Source of the DNA: Chloroflexota bacterium
GTDB lineage: Bacteria; Chloroflexota; Anaerolineae; Aggregatilineales; Aggregatilineaceae
Length of the DNA: 45,804 nucleotides
Direction of reading: 5' to 3'
NCBI GenBank assembly: GCA_012729765.1
Contig: JAAYCM010000040.1
Span: forward strand, 1-45,804
Shown: in pieces, positions 37,370 through 45,804 of the stretch
How positions within the stretch are numbered: position 1 is the first letter of the stretch
How the letters are laid out: each line of letters starts with the position of its first letter
Translations under genes and position numbers: made by a program
Notes under the pieces: generated by a model
The model's input: only the letters and a program-made list of their open reading frames with translations
Database searches by the model: none
What the model was told of the DNA's origin: nothing

Positions 37370-39952
37370 CTATCCCTCAACCTTCTGCATGCTTTCGATC
37401 TTCTGCACCGTGCAGGCCGCTGGCGTGCTCAGCGTTGCGTCCCCGCTCAGACGGCGCGGCAGCAGCACCGCCCCCGCCGGATTGTCGTCACCCACCTGAG
37501 CCGTCACAGTAAGTTCGTGCCCTTCGACCGCCAGCGTAACCCGGTCGCCATCGGTTAGCCCAAGCCGCGCGGCGTCGTCCGGGTTGAAGGCCGCATACGG
37601 CTGCGGCATCCGGTGGTGCATCAGCTCGCTCTTCTCGAAGAGATGCCCCCGGTCGAAAAGCACCCACACCGGCACCAGCGTCAAACCATCGGTTTGCGGC
37701 GCGGCGGTCCTGACGGGTCGCACGCTGAACTGCGGCTGCTCGGCTTCCGCTTCAGCGGGCCACTGCAAGCCCAGACCGCCGTAATTGCTGTAGGCCGTGC
37801 CGCCGTAGTAGAGATCATCGCCGCCCACGTCGGGGAACTGCGGCTCGAACCAGGCCAGCCGCGTGTAGTCCATCCCGATGTAGCGCTCCACCCGCTGCGC
37901 GATGTCGCGGAAGATCGTGCCTGCCGCGACCGGGGGCCGGGGTCCGCCCATCTGGGCCGAGACATGCGCGAAAATCTTCCAGTCCGGCAGCGCATCCCCG
38001 ATCGGACCCTGGGCCGGATAGAAGCGCTGCACGCGCCGCAGGCCGTTGGTATAGGTACCCGCGCGCTCGGCGAAGCTCTGGCGCGGCAGGACGATGTCGG
38101 CGTGCGCGGCGGTCGGCGTCATGAACTGGGCCGTGACGACCACGAACTCGGCCTGCTCCAACGCCGTCGCCATGCGAATATCTTCGCCGGCCACATCCGC
38201 GCCGCCGATGACCCACAGTGCGGGCGGATTCGCCAGCAGATCGGCGGTTGCTTCCGCCGAGAAGCCCATATCCCACGCGCCCTGCACATTCGCGCCCGGC
38301 CAGACCGGGATCAGCCCGTTGTTGGGCCGGCCCACATGACCGGAGACGATCAGCAGATTGGCGGCGGCCTGCATCAACTCGGCGTGCTGCTCAAGCGTCA
38401 GACCTTCGCTGCCCAGGAAGATAACCAGGTTCTCGGCACTGGCGAGCAGATTGGCCGTGTCAGCGTGGGTGACCTCAGCGTTTTGCAGGTCCGACTGGAG
38501 CGCGCCCCAGCCGTTCCCCTGCCCCAACTGTCCATCGCCGCTCAGGAGTGGGGCCGTGAAGCTGTTGAGTACGCCCACCGCCTCATCATAGCGGTAGTGA
38601 ATGACTGCTGACGCGTAGCGGTCCAGCTTGGTCGGGCGCGCGTTAGCAACGACCACCTTCGCGCCGCGATCGGCGGCCTGCTTGACCTGCAGCCACCAGA
38701 TCGGGGCCTCTTCCTCAAAATCGCTTGCCATCACGAGAATGACCGAGCCAGGCCCCAGGTCTTGCAGGCGCGTCTCGGAGCCAACGCCCACCTGCGCGAC
38801 GACATCCCCGCCGGACATCGTCGCCGGCCACAGGCCCAGGCGCGGGCTGCCGCCGCTCAGCTCGGCCAGCCGGCGCAACTCCCACAGGTCCTCGTTGCTC
38901 AGCGTTGAATCGCCAACAAAACCGGCCTGATCGCCGTGCGCCTTGAGTTGTTTGGCAATCGCCTTATAAACCGCCGGCCACTCGACTTCAACCAGTTCGC
39001 CGCTCTTGTTGCGCATCAGCGGCGCGAGCAGCCGTTCTTCGTGGCGGCTGTGATGGTGCCCGAAGCGGCCCTTGTCGCAGATCCAGATCTCGTTTACCCG
39101 CTCATTCTGGCGCGGCATGATGCGCTTGATCATCGCCTTGCCGCCAAACTCGCGATCCATGCGCGTGCTGGCATTGAGATTGCAGCCCACCGGGCAGTAG
39201 GGGCAGATCGTTGAAACTTCGGTCAGCTCCCAGGGCCGCGCCCCAAACCGGAAATCGGTGGTCGTCAGCGCCCCGACCGGGCAGATATCGGTCGTATTGC
39301 CGCTGAATTTGGTGTCGAACGGTGGATCGCTGATGGTTACGATCTGTAAGCGGCGTCCGCGCTCGTGGAAGGCCAGCACGTCATCGCCTACGATCTCGTC
39401 ACAGAAGCGTGTGCAGCGCGCACACTGGATGCACCGCTCGCGGTCGAGATAGATCAACTTGCCGAGCGGCACATGCTTCGCCAGCCGGATCTTATCGTCG
39501 TAGATGAAGCGCGACTCGCCGGGGCCATAGGCCATCGTCAGGTTTTGCAGCGGGCATTCGCCGCCTTTGTCGCAAACCGGGCAGTCGAGCGGGTGGCTGG
39601 TGAGCAGGAATTCCAGGATATTCTCGCGCCCCTCGACCACCATATCCGAGGTCGTGCGCAGCACCATGCCCTGGCTGACCGTCTGGGTGCAGGCGGTTTG
39701 CAGCTTGGGGAACCAGCGGATGACCGGGTTGCCCTGCTCGTCAAGCTCTGGCGCGCCGGTGGTGCGATCGATCGCTACATTGCCCAGCTCCACCAGGCAC
39801 ATCCGGCACATCCCGACCGGATCCAGCTTCGGATGATAGCAAAAGACCGGAATCCCGATGCCATGTAGTTTGGCTGCATCGACCAGATTCATGCCCTTAG
39901 GGACTTCAAAATCCTGGCCGTCAATCGTAATCGTAACAGTGTCTGTCATCAT
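37370..39952 (-). CDS. nuoG: NADH-quinone oxidoreductase subunit G
   Basis: This is an 860-residue peripheral-arm subunit carrying several iron-sulfur clusters in a molybdopterin-oxidoreductase-like scaffold. The [2Fe-2S] ferredoxin site uses C38, C49, C52 and probably C88. The N5 cluster site is HPLDCPVCDKGGEC (His120, C124, C127, C133), and N4 is CIQCARCTRFC plus C224. A further CPYCPVGC motif (C250, C253, C257) with C292 matches the off-pathway N7 cluster seen in E. coli and Thermus. The remainder is the catalytically inactive Mo-enzyme-like domain. The start has two adjacent ATGs. It is followed immediately by nuoH and preceded by a small non-nuo gene. Confidence 0.95.
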   Translation of the reverse strand: MMTDTVTITIDGQDFEVPKGMNLVDAAKLHGIGIPVFCYHPKLDPVGMCRMCLVELGNVAIDRTTGAPELDEQGNPVIRWFPKLQTACTQTVSQGMVLRTTSDMVVEGRENILEFLLTSHPLDCPVCDKGGECPLQNLTMAYGPGESRFIYDDKIRLAKHVPLGKLIYLDRERCIQCARCTRFCDEIVGDDVLAFHERGRRLQIVTISDPPFDTKFSGNTTDICPVGALTTTDFRFGARPWELTEVSTICPYCPVGCNLNASTRMDREFGGKAMIKRIMPRQNERVNEIWICDKGRFGHHHSRHEERLLAPLMRNKSGELVEVEWPAVYKAIAKQLKAHGDQAGFVGDSTLSNEDLWELRRLAELSGGSPRLGLWPATMSGGDVVAQVGVGSETRLQDLGPGSVILVMASDFEEEAPIWWLQVKQAADRGAKVVVANARPTKLDRYASAVIHYRYDEAVGVLNSFTAPLLSGDGQLGQGNGWGALQSDLQNAEVTHADTANLLASAENLVIFLGSEGLTLEQHAELMQAAANLLIVSGHVGRPNNGLIPVWPGANVQGAWDMGFSAEATADLLANPPALWVIGGADVAGEDIRMATALEQAEFVVVTAQFMTPTAAHADIVLPRQSFAERAGTYTNGLRRVQRFYPAQGPIGDALPDWKIFAHVSAQMGGPRPPVAAGTIFRDIAQRVERYIGMDYTRLAWFEPQFPDVGGDDLYYGGTAYSNYGGLGLQWPAEAEAEQPQFSVRPVRTAAPQTDGLTLVPVWVLFDRGHLFEKSELMHHRMPQPYAAFNPDDAARLGLTDGDRVTLAVEGHELTVTAQVGDDNPAGAVLLPRRLSGDATLSTPAACTVQKIESMQKVEG

Positions 39953-39964
39953 GCTTCCCAGAGG

Positions 39965-40282
39965 TCAGTCCTCAGTCTGGTAGGGCCAGCCGCCGTCCTG
40001 CGGGGAACGATCGTACCCGCTCTGGCGCAGGCCCAGATCAGCCCAATCGATATACATCTGGTACAGATAGCCCCACGCGCTGCCTTGCAGCAGATCTTCG
40101 GCCAGGGCACGTGCCGTCAAAAAATCAGTTTGCGCCCGCGCCCACTCCCCCAGCGCCAGCCATTCCTGGCCGCGCAGCACATAATTAACGGGCGCGTCCG
40201 GGTCGGCCTGGATTGCCCGGCTCAGCAGCCAGACCTGGACCGGCCCCAGATCCTCGTCGTGGCCGGGATCAGCCCCGGTCAT
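39965..40282 (-). CDS. Small TPR-like protein inside the nuo operon
   Basis: This 105-residue protein is not a complex I subunit that I recognise. The central part alternates helices with TPR-like spacing: LSRAIQADPDAPVNYVLRGQ, EWLALGEWARAQTDFLTARAL, then GSAWGYLYQMYIDWADLG. It looks like one and a half to two tetratricopeptide repeats followed by a polar tail (GYDRSPQDGGWPYQTED). There is no signal peptide or cysteine. Its ATG overlaps the nuoF stop by 4 bases and its stop is 12 bases before nuoG, so it is cotranslated with complex I. A role as an assembly or accessory factor is plausible. It may instead be an unrelated passenger. Confidence 0.75.
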   Translation of the reverse strand: MTGADPGHDEDLGPVQVWLLSRAIQADPDAPVNYVLRGQEWLALGEWARAQTDFLTARALAEDLLQGSAWGYLYQMYIDWADLGLRQSGYDRSPQDGGWPYQTED

Positions 40283-41625
40283 AAACCGCCCTCGCCCACC
40301 GCTGCCGGATGCTCGCCCGCTTCCTTGCGCGCATAGTCCTGCAGCGTATCGGCGGTTTGCTCGCGCACCGGGCGCTGGCGGATATAGCGCTCGTATTCGT
40401 CGGGGAAGTTCTTGAGCGTGCTCAGGACCGGGTTCGCCGCGAAATCACCGAGCGCGCACAGCACTACACCGACCATCTGCCTCGGGACACTGTTCAGTAG
40501 GTGCAGATCGTGCTCGGTCCCTTCGCCGCGCATCATCCGCTCATAAATCCGCTCCAGCCAATACGTTCCCTCGCGGCAGGGAGTGCACTTGCCGCAGCTT
40601 TCGTGCTTGAAGAAGTGTGCCATCTTAGCTGCCGCCCAGACCATATCGGTATCCTCGTCCATCAGGATAAACGAGGCCGAGCCGAGCGTGCTGCCCAGTT
40701 TGGCGACGCTCTCATAAGTCAGCGGCGAATCCAGCACCTCGTCGGTGGCGCGCAACACGGGGCCGCTCGCACCCGATGGCAGGATACCCTTCAGCTGCTT
40801 ACCGTTCGGGATACCGCCGGCGTGCTCGAAAATTAGTTCGCGGAAGGTGATGCCCAGCGGCAGCTCGTAGTTGCCAGGCCGGGCAATGTGCCCGCTCATG
40901 CAGAAAATCTTTGGGCCGGGGCTTTCGGACGTGCCGATCTGCTTGAACGCGTCGGCGCCATTCACCAGAATCCAGGGCACGTTCGCCAGCGTCTCAACGT
41001 TGTTGACGACCGTCGGCTCGTAATACAGGCCGCCGCCCTTCTGCGCCGGGAACGGCGGGCGGACGCGCGGCTGGCCCAGCAAGCCTTGCAGGCTGTTGAG
41101 CAGGGCGCTTTCCTCGCCGCAGATATAAGCCCCCGCGCCGAGGTGCACGAACATCGGGCAGTTCCAGCCGGAACCGAGGACATTCTCGCCCACCAGGTTC
41201 GCCTGTCGCGCCTCTTCGATGCGCTCTTCCAGCGCATGCGCCAGGTCCCAGAACTCGCCGCGACAGTAGATGTAAACCGCCGTCGCCTGGATCGCATAGG
41301 CGGCGATCATCGCCCCTTCGATCACCTGGTGCGGGTTCTTCTCCAAAAGCTGCCGGTCCTTGAAGGTGCCCGGCTCGCTCTCGTCAGCGTTCACCACCAC
41401 ATACTTGACCGCTTCGTTCTGCGGGATAAAGCTCCATTTGCGCCCGGTCGGAAAACCCGCCCCGCCCCGACCGCGCAGATTCGCGTCGAGCACGATCTGG
41501 ATCACCTCGGCGGGCGTGTGATTCCCAATCGCTTGCTTCAGTCCTTCATAGCCGCCGTTGGCGACATAAGTATCAAACTGCCAGATATCCGGAATATCCA
41601 GATCGCGCAGCAAAATATGTGCCAT
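40279..41625 (-). CDS. nuoF: NADH-quinone oxidoreductase subunit F
   Basis: This is a 448-residue NADH-binding subunit at the tip of the peripheral arm. It oxidises NADH with FMN and passes electrons to cluster N3. The FMN loop is LRGRGGAGFPTGRKWSF, and the NADH/FMN region is GAGAYICGEESALLNSLQG. The [4Fe-4S] ligands are ESCGKCTPCREG plus the later cysteine in VVLCALGDFAA. I chose the ATG at 41625, which gives the usual MAHILL start. A GTG overlapping the GNAT stop would add 21 residues of unlikely sequence. It is followed, with overlap, by the small TPR-like gene. Confidence 0.96.
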   Translation of the reverse strand: MAHILLRDLDIPDIWQFDTYVANGGYEGLKQAIGNHTPAEVIQIVLDANLRGRGGAGFPTGRKWSFIPQNEAVKYVVVNADESEPGTFKDRQLLEKNPHQVIEGAMIAAYAIQATAVYIYCRGEFWDLAHALEERIEEARQANLVGENVLGSGWNCPMFVHLGAGAYICGEESALLNSLQGLLGQPRVRPPFPAQKGGGLYYEPTVVNNVETLANVPWILVNGADAFKQIGTSESPGPKIFCMSGHIARPGNYELPLGITFRELIFEHAGGIPNGKQLKGILPSGASGPVLRATDEVLDSPLTYESVAKLGSTLGSASFILMDEDTDMVWAAAKMAHFFKHESCGKCTPCREGTYWLERIYERMMRGEGTEHDLHLLNSVPRQMVGVVLCALGDFAANPVLSTLKNFPDEYERYIRQRPVREQTADTLQDYARKEAGEHPAAVGEGGL

Positions 41626-41684
41626 AAGTCTGAATCCTGTGTATCCTGTCAGGTTGAGCCGGAGCCGCCTCGCTCCGGCAGCGA

Positions 41685-42125
41685 TCACACCTCAGGGCTT
41701 TGACGCTTGCTCACATAATGAATATCTTCAAAATCGCTGTAGCCGGCCCGCTCGAAGAGTGCCAGGCTCGCCGTGTTCCCGCCCTCGATCAGCGCGGCAA
41801 TGATCTGCAAGCCCTGTTGGTAAAGCTGCTGCTCGGCTGCGGCGATCAAATGCTGCCCGATGCCCTGCCGCCGGAAGTCGGGATGCACCGCCAGCCGGTT
41901 GAGCCACCCTTTACGGCCATCGTGGGTGGCGACGATGACCCCGATCAGGTGCTCACCGCTGTGCACGCCAAGCACGAACTGGGTGCCCCCGGCAAGCTGG
42001 CGCTCGAACTGCTCGCGGCTGTCACGCCCGCCAGGCCGGATCGGTAGGCCAGATGCCTGCCACAGCGTACAGATGGCGTCGTAGTCATCCACCCCCAACC
42101 GCGTGATCGGCCACTCCGCGTCCAT
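41685..42125 (-). CDS. GNAT-family N-acetyltransferase inside the nuo operon
   Basis: This 146-residue acetyltransferase has a complete GNAT fold: motif A is LAVHPDFRRQGIGQHLI (Q/RxxGxG/A acetyl-CoA loop), preceded by GVIVATHDGRKGWLNR. Motif B is NTASLALFERAGYSDFEDI. It resembles small stand-alone GNATs such as RimI-like or YpeA-like proteins. The substrate is unknown. It sits between nuoE (12 bases upstream) and nuoF, on the same strand with tight spacing, so it is expressed with complex I. It might acetylate a complex I subunit or a small molecule, but it could be a chance insertion. Both options are inference. Confidence 0.88.
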   Translation of the reverse strand: MDAEWPITRLGVDDYDAICTLWQASGLPIRPGGRDSREQFERQLAGGTQFVLGVHSGEHLIGVIVATHDGRKGWLNRLAVHPDFRRQGIGQHLIAAAEQQLYQQGLQIIAALIEGGNTASLALFERAGYSDFEDIHYVSKRQSPEV

Positions 42126-42137
42126 CTATCGCCTCGC

Positions 42138-42644
42138 TCAGGGCCGCTCGTCCTCTGGCTGCTCAGGTTGTGCTGCTTCAGCGCGCCACTGCTCGATCTG
42201 CGCCTTCATCTTCTCCATATCAAGATTTTCGTGATAATGGAAGTTACACTGCAACATCGGCGCTTTGTCGCACGCGGCCAGGCACATCACCTGCTCGACC
42301 GTAAACAGGCCATCCTCGGTCGTGCCGCCGTCTTCCACGCCCAAAAACTCGCACAGCGCCGCGTAGAAATCGTCGGCCCCGCGCAGGGCGCACGGCAGAT
42401 CGGTGCACACCTGAAGCCAATATTTGCCCTTTGGCTTCTCGGAGTACATCGTATAGAAGCCGGCAATCGAGTGGGCCTGAGTCGGATCGACGTCGCACAG
42501 CGCGGCGACTTCCTCAAGCGCCTGTTCGGTCAGCCAGCCGTACTCTTCCTGCGCCAGATATAGCAGGTCCATGATCCCGGACCGGCGGTCGGGATATTTA
42601 GCGAAAATCTTCTGAATACGATCCGCGTACTTTTCTGCCAGCAC
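42138..42644 (-). CDS. nuoE: NADH-quinone oxidoreductase subunit E
   Basis: This is a 168-residue peripheral subunit with a thioredoxin-like [2Fe-2S] domain (cluster N1a). The ligands are the cysteines in VCTDLPCAL and MCLAACDKAP, with the usual CxxxxC and CxxxC spacing. The N-terminal helical domain (RIQKIFAKYPDRRSGIMDLL) is standard. I chose a GTG start at 42644, which has GTGGAGT seven bases before it; a TTG at 42683 would add 13 residues without a ribosome site. The C-terminal tail (AAQPEQPEDERP) is acidic and probably flexible. Confidence 0.95.
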   Translation of the reverse strand: MLAEKYADRIQKIFAKYPDRRSGIMDLLYLAQEEYGWLTEQALEEVAALCDVDPTQAHSIAGFYTMYSEKPKGKYWLQVCTDLPCALRGADDFYAALCEFLGVEDGGTTEDGLFTVEQVMCLAACDKAPMLQCNFHYHENLDMEKMKAQIEQWRAEAAQPEQPEDERP

Positions 42645-42689
42645 GGCATTACTCCACGTTACAGCGTGACCGCCACGCGCCAACCGGGG

Positions 42690-43934
42690 CTAGCGGTCGC
42701 AGTCTCCCAGCACAATATCGATACTCCCAATGATGCCGACCAGGTCCGCGATCAGGTGACCGTCGGACAGCTTCGGCAGCGCGCTCAGTTGCACGAAGCT
42801 CGGCGTGCGGAAGTGCACGCGCCAGGGCTTAGGCGTTCCATCGCTGGCAAGAAAGCACCCCAGCTCGCCGCGCGGACTTTCGACACGCACATAGACTTCA
42901 CCCTTCGGCGGGCGGTAGCCTTCGGTCCACAGCTTGAAATGATGGATGACGGCTTCCATGCTGTGGCCCAGCTCCGAGCGCGGCGGCGGAACATACTTGC
43001 GGTTATTCGAGCGCGATGGTCCATCCGGCAGGTTGTCGAGCGCCTGACGCACGATCCGCAAACTCTGGCGCATCTCCTCGATCCGGCACAGGTAGCGGTC
43101 GTATACATCCCCGTGCTGCCCCAGCGGCACGTCGAAATCGAAATCCTCATAGCTGCTGTAGGGAAGCGCCTTGCGGATATCCCAGTTGACGCCAGATGCA
43201 CGCAGCACCGGCCCACTGCAGCCATAGCGAATGGCGTCCTCAGCCGTTATGAAGCCGACGCCTTCGGTCCGGTCCAGCCACAGCGGATTGTTCGTCAGCA
43301 GATTTTCGTAATCGTCGATCTTGGCCGGAAAATCATCGATGAACGCGCGCACGGCTGGCTCGAATTCCGGCGGCACATCACGCCATACCCCGCCGGGGCG
43401 AATGTAGCTGGTCATCATCCGCTGGCCGGAGATCATCTCGAAGATATCGAGAATCTTCTCGCGCTCGCGGAAGCAGTACAGGAACACGCTCATCGCGCCG
43501 ATATCCAGCGCGTGCGTGCCCAGCCACACCAGATGGCTGTTGATGCGCGTCAGCTCGGCCAGCAGCACCCGCAGATATTGGGCACGCGGCGGCACGTCGA
43601 GATTCGCCAGCTTTTCGATCGCCAGACAGTATACGAGGTTATTGCCCAGGTTATTCAGATAGTCCGTGCGGTCGGTCATCACCAGGGCTTGCTCGTACTT
43701 CTTGGCTTCCATGTTCTTTTCGATGCCGGTGTGCAGATAGCCGACATCGGGCACGCAGCTTACGATTGTCTCACCGTCTAGCTCCAGCAGCACGCGCAGA
43801 ACACCATGCGTGCTGGGATGCTGCGGCCCCATATTGAGGACCATCGTGTCCCCGGCCAGGGCGCGCTCCGAAACCAGCCCTTTCAACTCTTCCAGGTCTT
43901 GCTGCCAGTCTTCCTGGTGTTCTGAGATCGTCAT
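42690..43934 (-). CDS. nuoD: NADH-quinone oxidoreductase subunit D
   Basis: This is a 414-residue 49-kDa-type subunit that lines the quinone cavity with NuoB. GPQHPSTHGVLRVLLELDGE near the N-terminus contains the loop with the His and Asp/Glu residues involved in quinone binding. YLHTGIEKNMEAK and the central MTSYIRPGGVWRD segment are also diagnostic. The C-terminus ends with LVGIIGSIDIVLGDCDR, as expected for the NiFe-hydrogenase-derived fold. Upstream is nuoC with a 27-base gap. The length is normal. Confidence 0.97.
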   Translation of the reverse strand: MTISEHQEDWQQDLEELKGLVSERALAGDTMVLNMGPQHPSTHGVLRVLLELDGETIVSCVPDVGYLHTGIEKNMEAKKYEQALVMTDRTDYLNNLGNNLVYCLAIEKLANLDVPPRAQYLRVLLAELTRINSHLVWLGTHALDIGAMSVFLYCFREREKILDIFEMISGQRMMTSYIRPGGVWRDVPPEFEPAVRAFIDDFPAKIDDYENLLTNNPLWLDRTEGVGFITAEDAIRYGCSGPVLRASGVNWDIRKALPYSSYEDFDFDVPLGQHGDVYDRYLCRIEEMRQSLRIVRQALDNLPDGPSRSNNRKYVPPPRSELGHSMEAVIHHFKLWTEGYRPPKGEVYVRVESPRGELGCFLASDGTPKPWRVHFRTPSFVQLSALPKLSDGHLIADLVGIIGSIDIVLGDCDR

Positions 43935-43961
43935 GATTTACCCATTCCCACAGTCACCGCC

Positions 43962-44483
43962 CTACTCTTTCGCGTAGGGTTTGTGCAGTGTTACTTCGTC
44001 ACGGTTGAAGGAGAACTGTACCGTCTCGTAGCCCAGCGGATAGTCCTTACGCAGCGGGTGGCCGTTCCAGTCATCGGGCATCATGATCCGGCGCAGGTCT
44101 GGGTGATCGGTGAAGGTTATGCCCAGCAGGTCAAAGATCTCACGCTCGAACCAGTTCGCCGCCGTATACACCGGCACGACACTATGTGCGACCGGCTCAT
44201 CGCCGGAGACATAGACCTTCAGGCGGATCGAGTGGTTGTGAATCAGCGAGTAGAGATGGTAGGCCAGCCCGAAGCGCGGCTCGCTCGGATAGTAGTCAAT
44301 CCCCGTCAGGCCGGAGAAGAAGTCGAACTCCAGCCCTTTGGTGTCGCGGCAGTAACGGCATACCTCAACGATCTGCTCCGGGTTGACAACAAAGGTCACT
44401 TCGCCCCGAAACGTTTCCACGTTCTGGATTGCGTCTGGGGGTAAGCCTGCTTGCAGTTCTTCGATACACTCGAATTCAGCCAT
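43962..44483 (-). CDS. nuoC: NADH-quinone oxidoreductase subunit C
   Basis: This is a 173-residue 30-kDa-type peripheral subunit of the hydrophilic arm. The signature is AANWFEREIFDLLGITFTDH, followed by LRRIMMPDDWNGHPLRKDYP. It is a separate protein, not fused to NuoD as in E. coli. No cofactor is bound. The gene has a clear ATG, lies 54 bases after nuoB and 27 bases before nuoD, and is the third gene of the operon. Confidence 0.97.
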   Translation of the reverse strand: MAEFECIEELQAGLPPDAIQNVETFRGEVTFVVNPEQIVEVCRYCRDTKGLEFDFFSGLTGIDYYPSEPRFGLAYHLYSLIHNHSIRLKVYVSGDEPVAHSVVPVYTAANWFEREIFDLLGITFTDHPDLRRIMMPDDWNGHPLRKDYPLGYETVQFSFNRDEVTLHKPYAKE

Positions 44484-44537
44484 TGTGAATCTCGCTTGAA
44501 ATCCTGTCAGCTAACCCATCCGGTCAAATGCCACGTA

Positions 44538-45010
<473 letters not shown>

Positions 45011-45020
<10 letters not shown>

Positions 45021-45367
45021 TCCAACCCTCCGACCTTCCATTCGTAGGCAAAACCAACCAGCAGTACGAAGAAAAAGACGCCCATCGTGGCTAATCCATA
45101 AAGTCCCAGGTCACGGAAGATCGCTGCCCAGGGCAAAAAGAAGACGACTTCGATATCAAACAAAATGAACAGCACCGCCACCCTGTAAAATTTGACAGGG
45201 ATACGCCGGATTGCGGGGCCATATGGCTCCATACCACTTTCATACGGGGCAACTTTGCGGCGTGTTGGGCGAAAGGGGCCAAACAGACGTGACATAAAGA
45301 GAATGACAAAACTCATCACCACCGAGAGTATCAATAGAGCCGCAATAGGAGCGTAGTCTGACAGCAC
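45011..45367 (-). CDS. nuoA: NADH-quinone oxidoreductase subunit A
   Basis: This is a 118-residue three-helix membrane subunit (ND3 equivalent) at the arm junction. The conserved cytoplasmic loop is [20 protein letters not shown]. The usual Cys in this loop (YECG) is replaced by Ser (YESG), as in many bacteria. [22 protein letters not shown] is the second signature, containing the functional Asp/Glu pair. It is the first gene of the operon, with a good promoter upstream at 45434-45462. Confidence 0.97.
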
Positions 45368-45433
45368 AGTAGGATTCTCCGCAGTGCAAAGTTAGCCAGA
45401 AGTTAATTGTTCATATTAGAACAAGCAATTTAG

Positions 45434-45462
45434 AGGTTAGCATAAAGCTAAAACAGTGTCAA
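45434..45462 (-). promoter_or_regulatory. Promoter of the nuo operon
   Basis: On the minus strand, TTGACA (45457-45462) is a perfect -35 box, and TAACCT (45434-45439) lies 17 bases downstream as a moderate -10 box. The predicted start gives a leader of about 60 bases before nuoA. Confidence 0.6.
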
Positions 45463-45697
45463 ACCTCATCAGCACCAGGGATCAAGCACACTCCAGTGCC
45501 AAAGATAACATATCCTGGGGGATTTGAAAATAGTTTATGATATAAAATTCACAAATTGGATTAAATAAAGTGGTAAGCAATGAACAGGAATGGGGAATCG
45601 CAGGGCGTCATTACTGTAGGGTAATGAGAGCCTGACTTTTCAGAGTTATTGGGGCTGGGGAAACAAGGCGAGGGAGAGGGGGAGGAGAAGGGGGTGA
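45463..45697. other. AT-rich spacer between the 5S rRNA and the nuo promoter
   Basis: No gene is visible here. The part at 45500-45580 is markedly more AT-rich than the rest of the window. A short hairpin TCATTAC-tgtagg-GTAATGA occurs at about 45608-45626 but has no T tract on the minus strand, so it is not a convincing rRNA terminator. A G/A-rich tract at 45660-45695 directly follows the 5S gene. Confidence 0.5.
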
Positions 45698-45698
45698 G

Positions 45699-45804
45699 GT
45701 TGGCGACGACCTACTCTCCCAGGAGCCTACGCTCCAAGTACCATCGGCGCACGTGGGCTTAACGACCGGGTTCGAGATGGGACCGGGTGTACCCCCACGG
45801 CCAA
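45699..45804 (-). rRNA. rrf: 5S ribosomal RNA, 5' end cut by the window edge
   Basis: The reverse complement contains CCCATCTCGAACCCGG and CCTGGGAGAGTAGGTCG, the highly conserved 5S rRNA segments. The 3' end is complete near 45699, while the first several bases of the gene lie outside the window. It marks the end of an rRNA operon running toward the nuo genes on the same strand. Confidence 0.95.

Noticed and set aside
45608..45626. Hairpin between 5S rRNA and nuo as the rRNA terminator
   Set aside because: The stem is only 7 bp and AT-rich, with no T run on the minus strand, so I do not call it a terminator.

Overview
The window is GC-rich bacterial DNA with two RNA landmarks: a tRNA-Leu and the 3' part of a 5S rRNA at the right edge. 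I read it as a chromosomal segment of an aerobic or facultative member of the Chloroflexota (Anaerolineae-like). That placement is an inference from overall gene style: a complete 14-subunit nuo operon, Pro/Thr-rich one-pass membrane proteins, DUF4397-type domains, and a cobalamin riboswitch in front of a secreted repeat protein. No 16S or 23S sequence is present to prove it.

Left part (1-28400): a tandem pair of look-alike structured RNA elements lies ahead of an orphan HExxH protein, a P-type ATPase and an acidic protein, all on the + strand. An MFS exporter (+) then converges on a threonine-dehydrogenase-like enzyme (-). Next come a secreted alpha-barrel repeat protein controlled by a B12 riboswitch (-), an acpS / M16 peptidase pair operon (-), and a UDP-glucose dehydrogenase / FAD oxidoreductase / UPF0104 membrane protein cluster that looks like envelope glycan or glycolipid metabolism (-). 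A SWIM zinc-finger gene follows, behind a promoter, leader peptide and terminator (-). Then come a PspC / LiaF-like / beta-propeller stress-type cassette (-), a GNAT (+), an FHA protein (-), a secreted beta-rich protein (+), an oligopeptide-type substrate-binding protein (+), two related one-pass membrane proteins (-), tRNA-Leu (-), an ECF sigma / anti-sigma / Nudix operon (+), and an SDR plus methyltransferase pair (-).

Right part (28400-45400): one minus-strand operon encodes respiratory complex I in the order nuoA-B-C-D-E-[GNAT]-F-[small TPR-like]-G-H-I-J-K-L-M-N. It begins at a TTGACA-type promoter and ends at a perfect 10-bp hairpin. NuoE/F/G are present, so NADH is the expected donor. 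The operon departs from the textbook version in four ways: an acetyltransferase gene and a small helical-repeat gene sit inside it, NuoJ carries a large extracytoplasmic insertion of two DUF4397-like repeats, and NuoL has a His-rich loop insertion. The 5S rRNA of an rRNA operon on the same strand lies upstream of nuoA.

The most interesting items are the tandem covarying RNA elements at 37-169 with a possible ribosome-site switch, the DUF4397 insertion in NuoJ, the B12-riboswitch-controlled secreted barrel protein (a candidate bacterial transcobalamin-like protein), and the leader-peptide/terminator arrangement before the SWIM gene. Several promoters share a TTGnnn-17-TAnnnT form, which supports a common housekeeping sigma factor.
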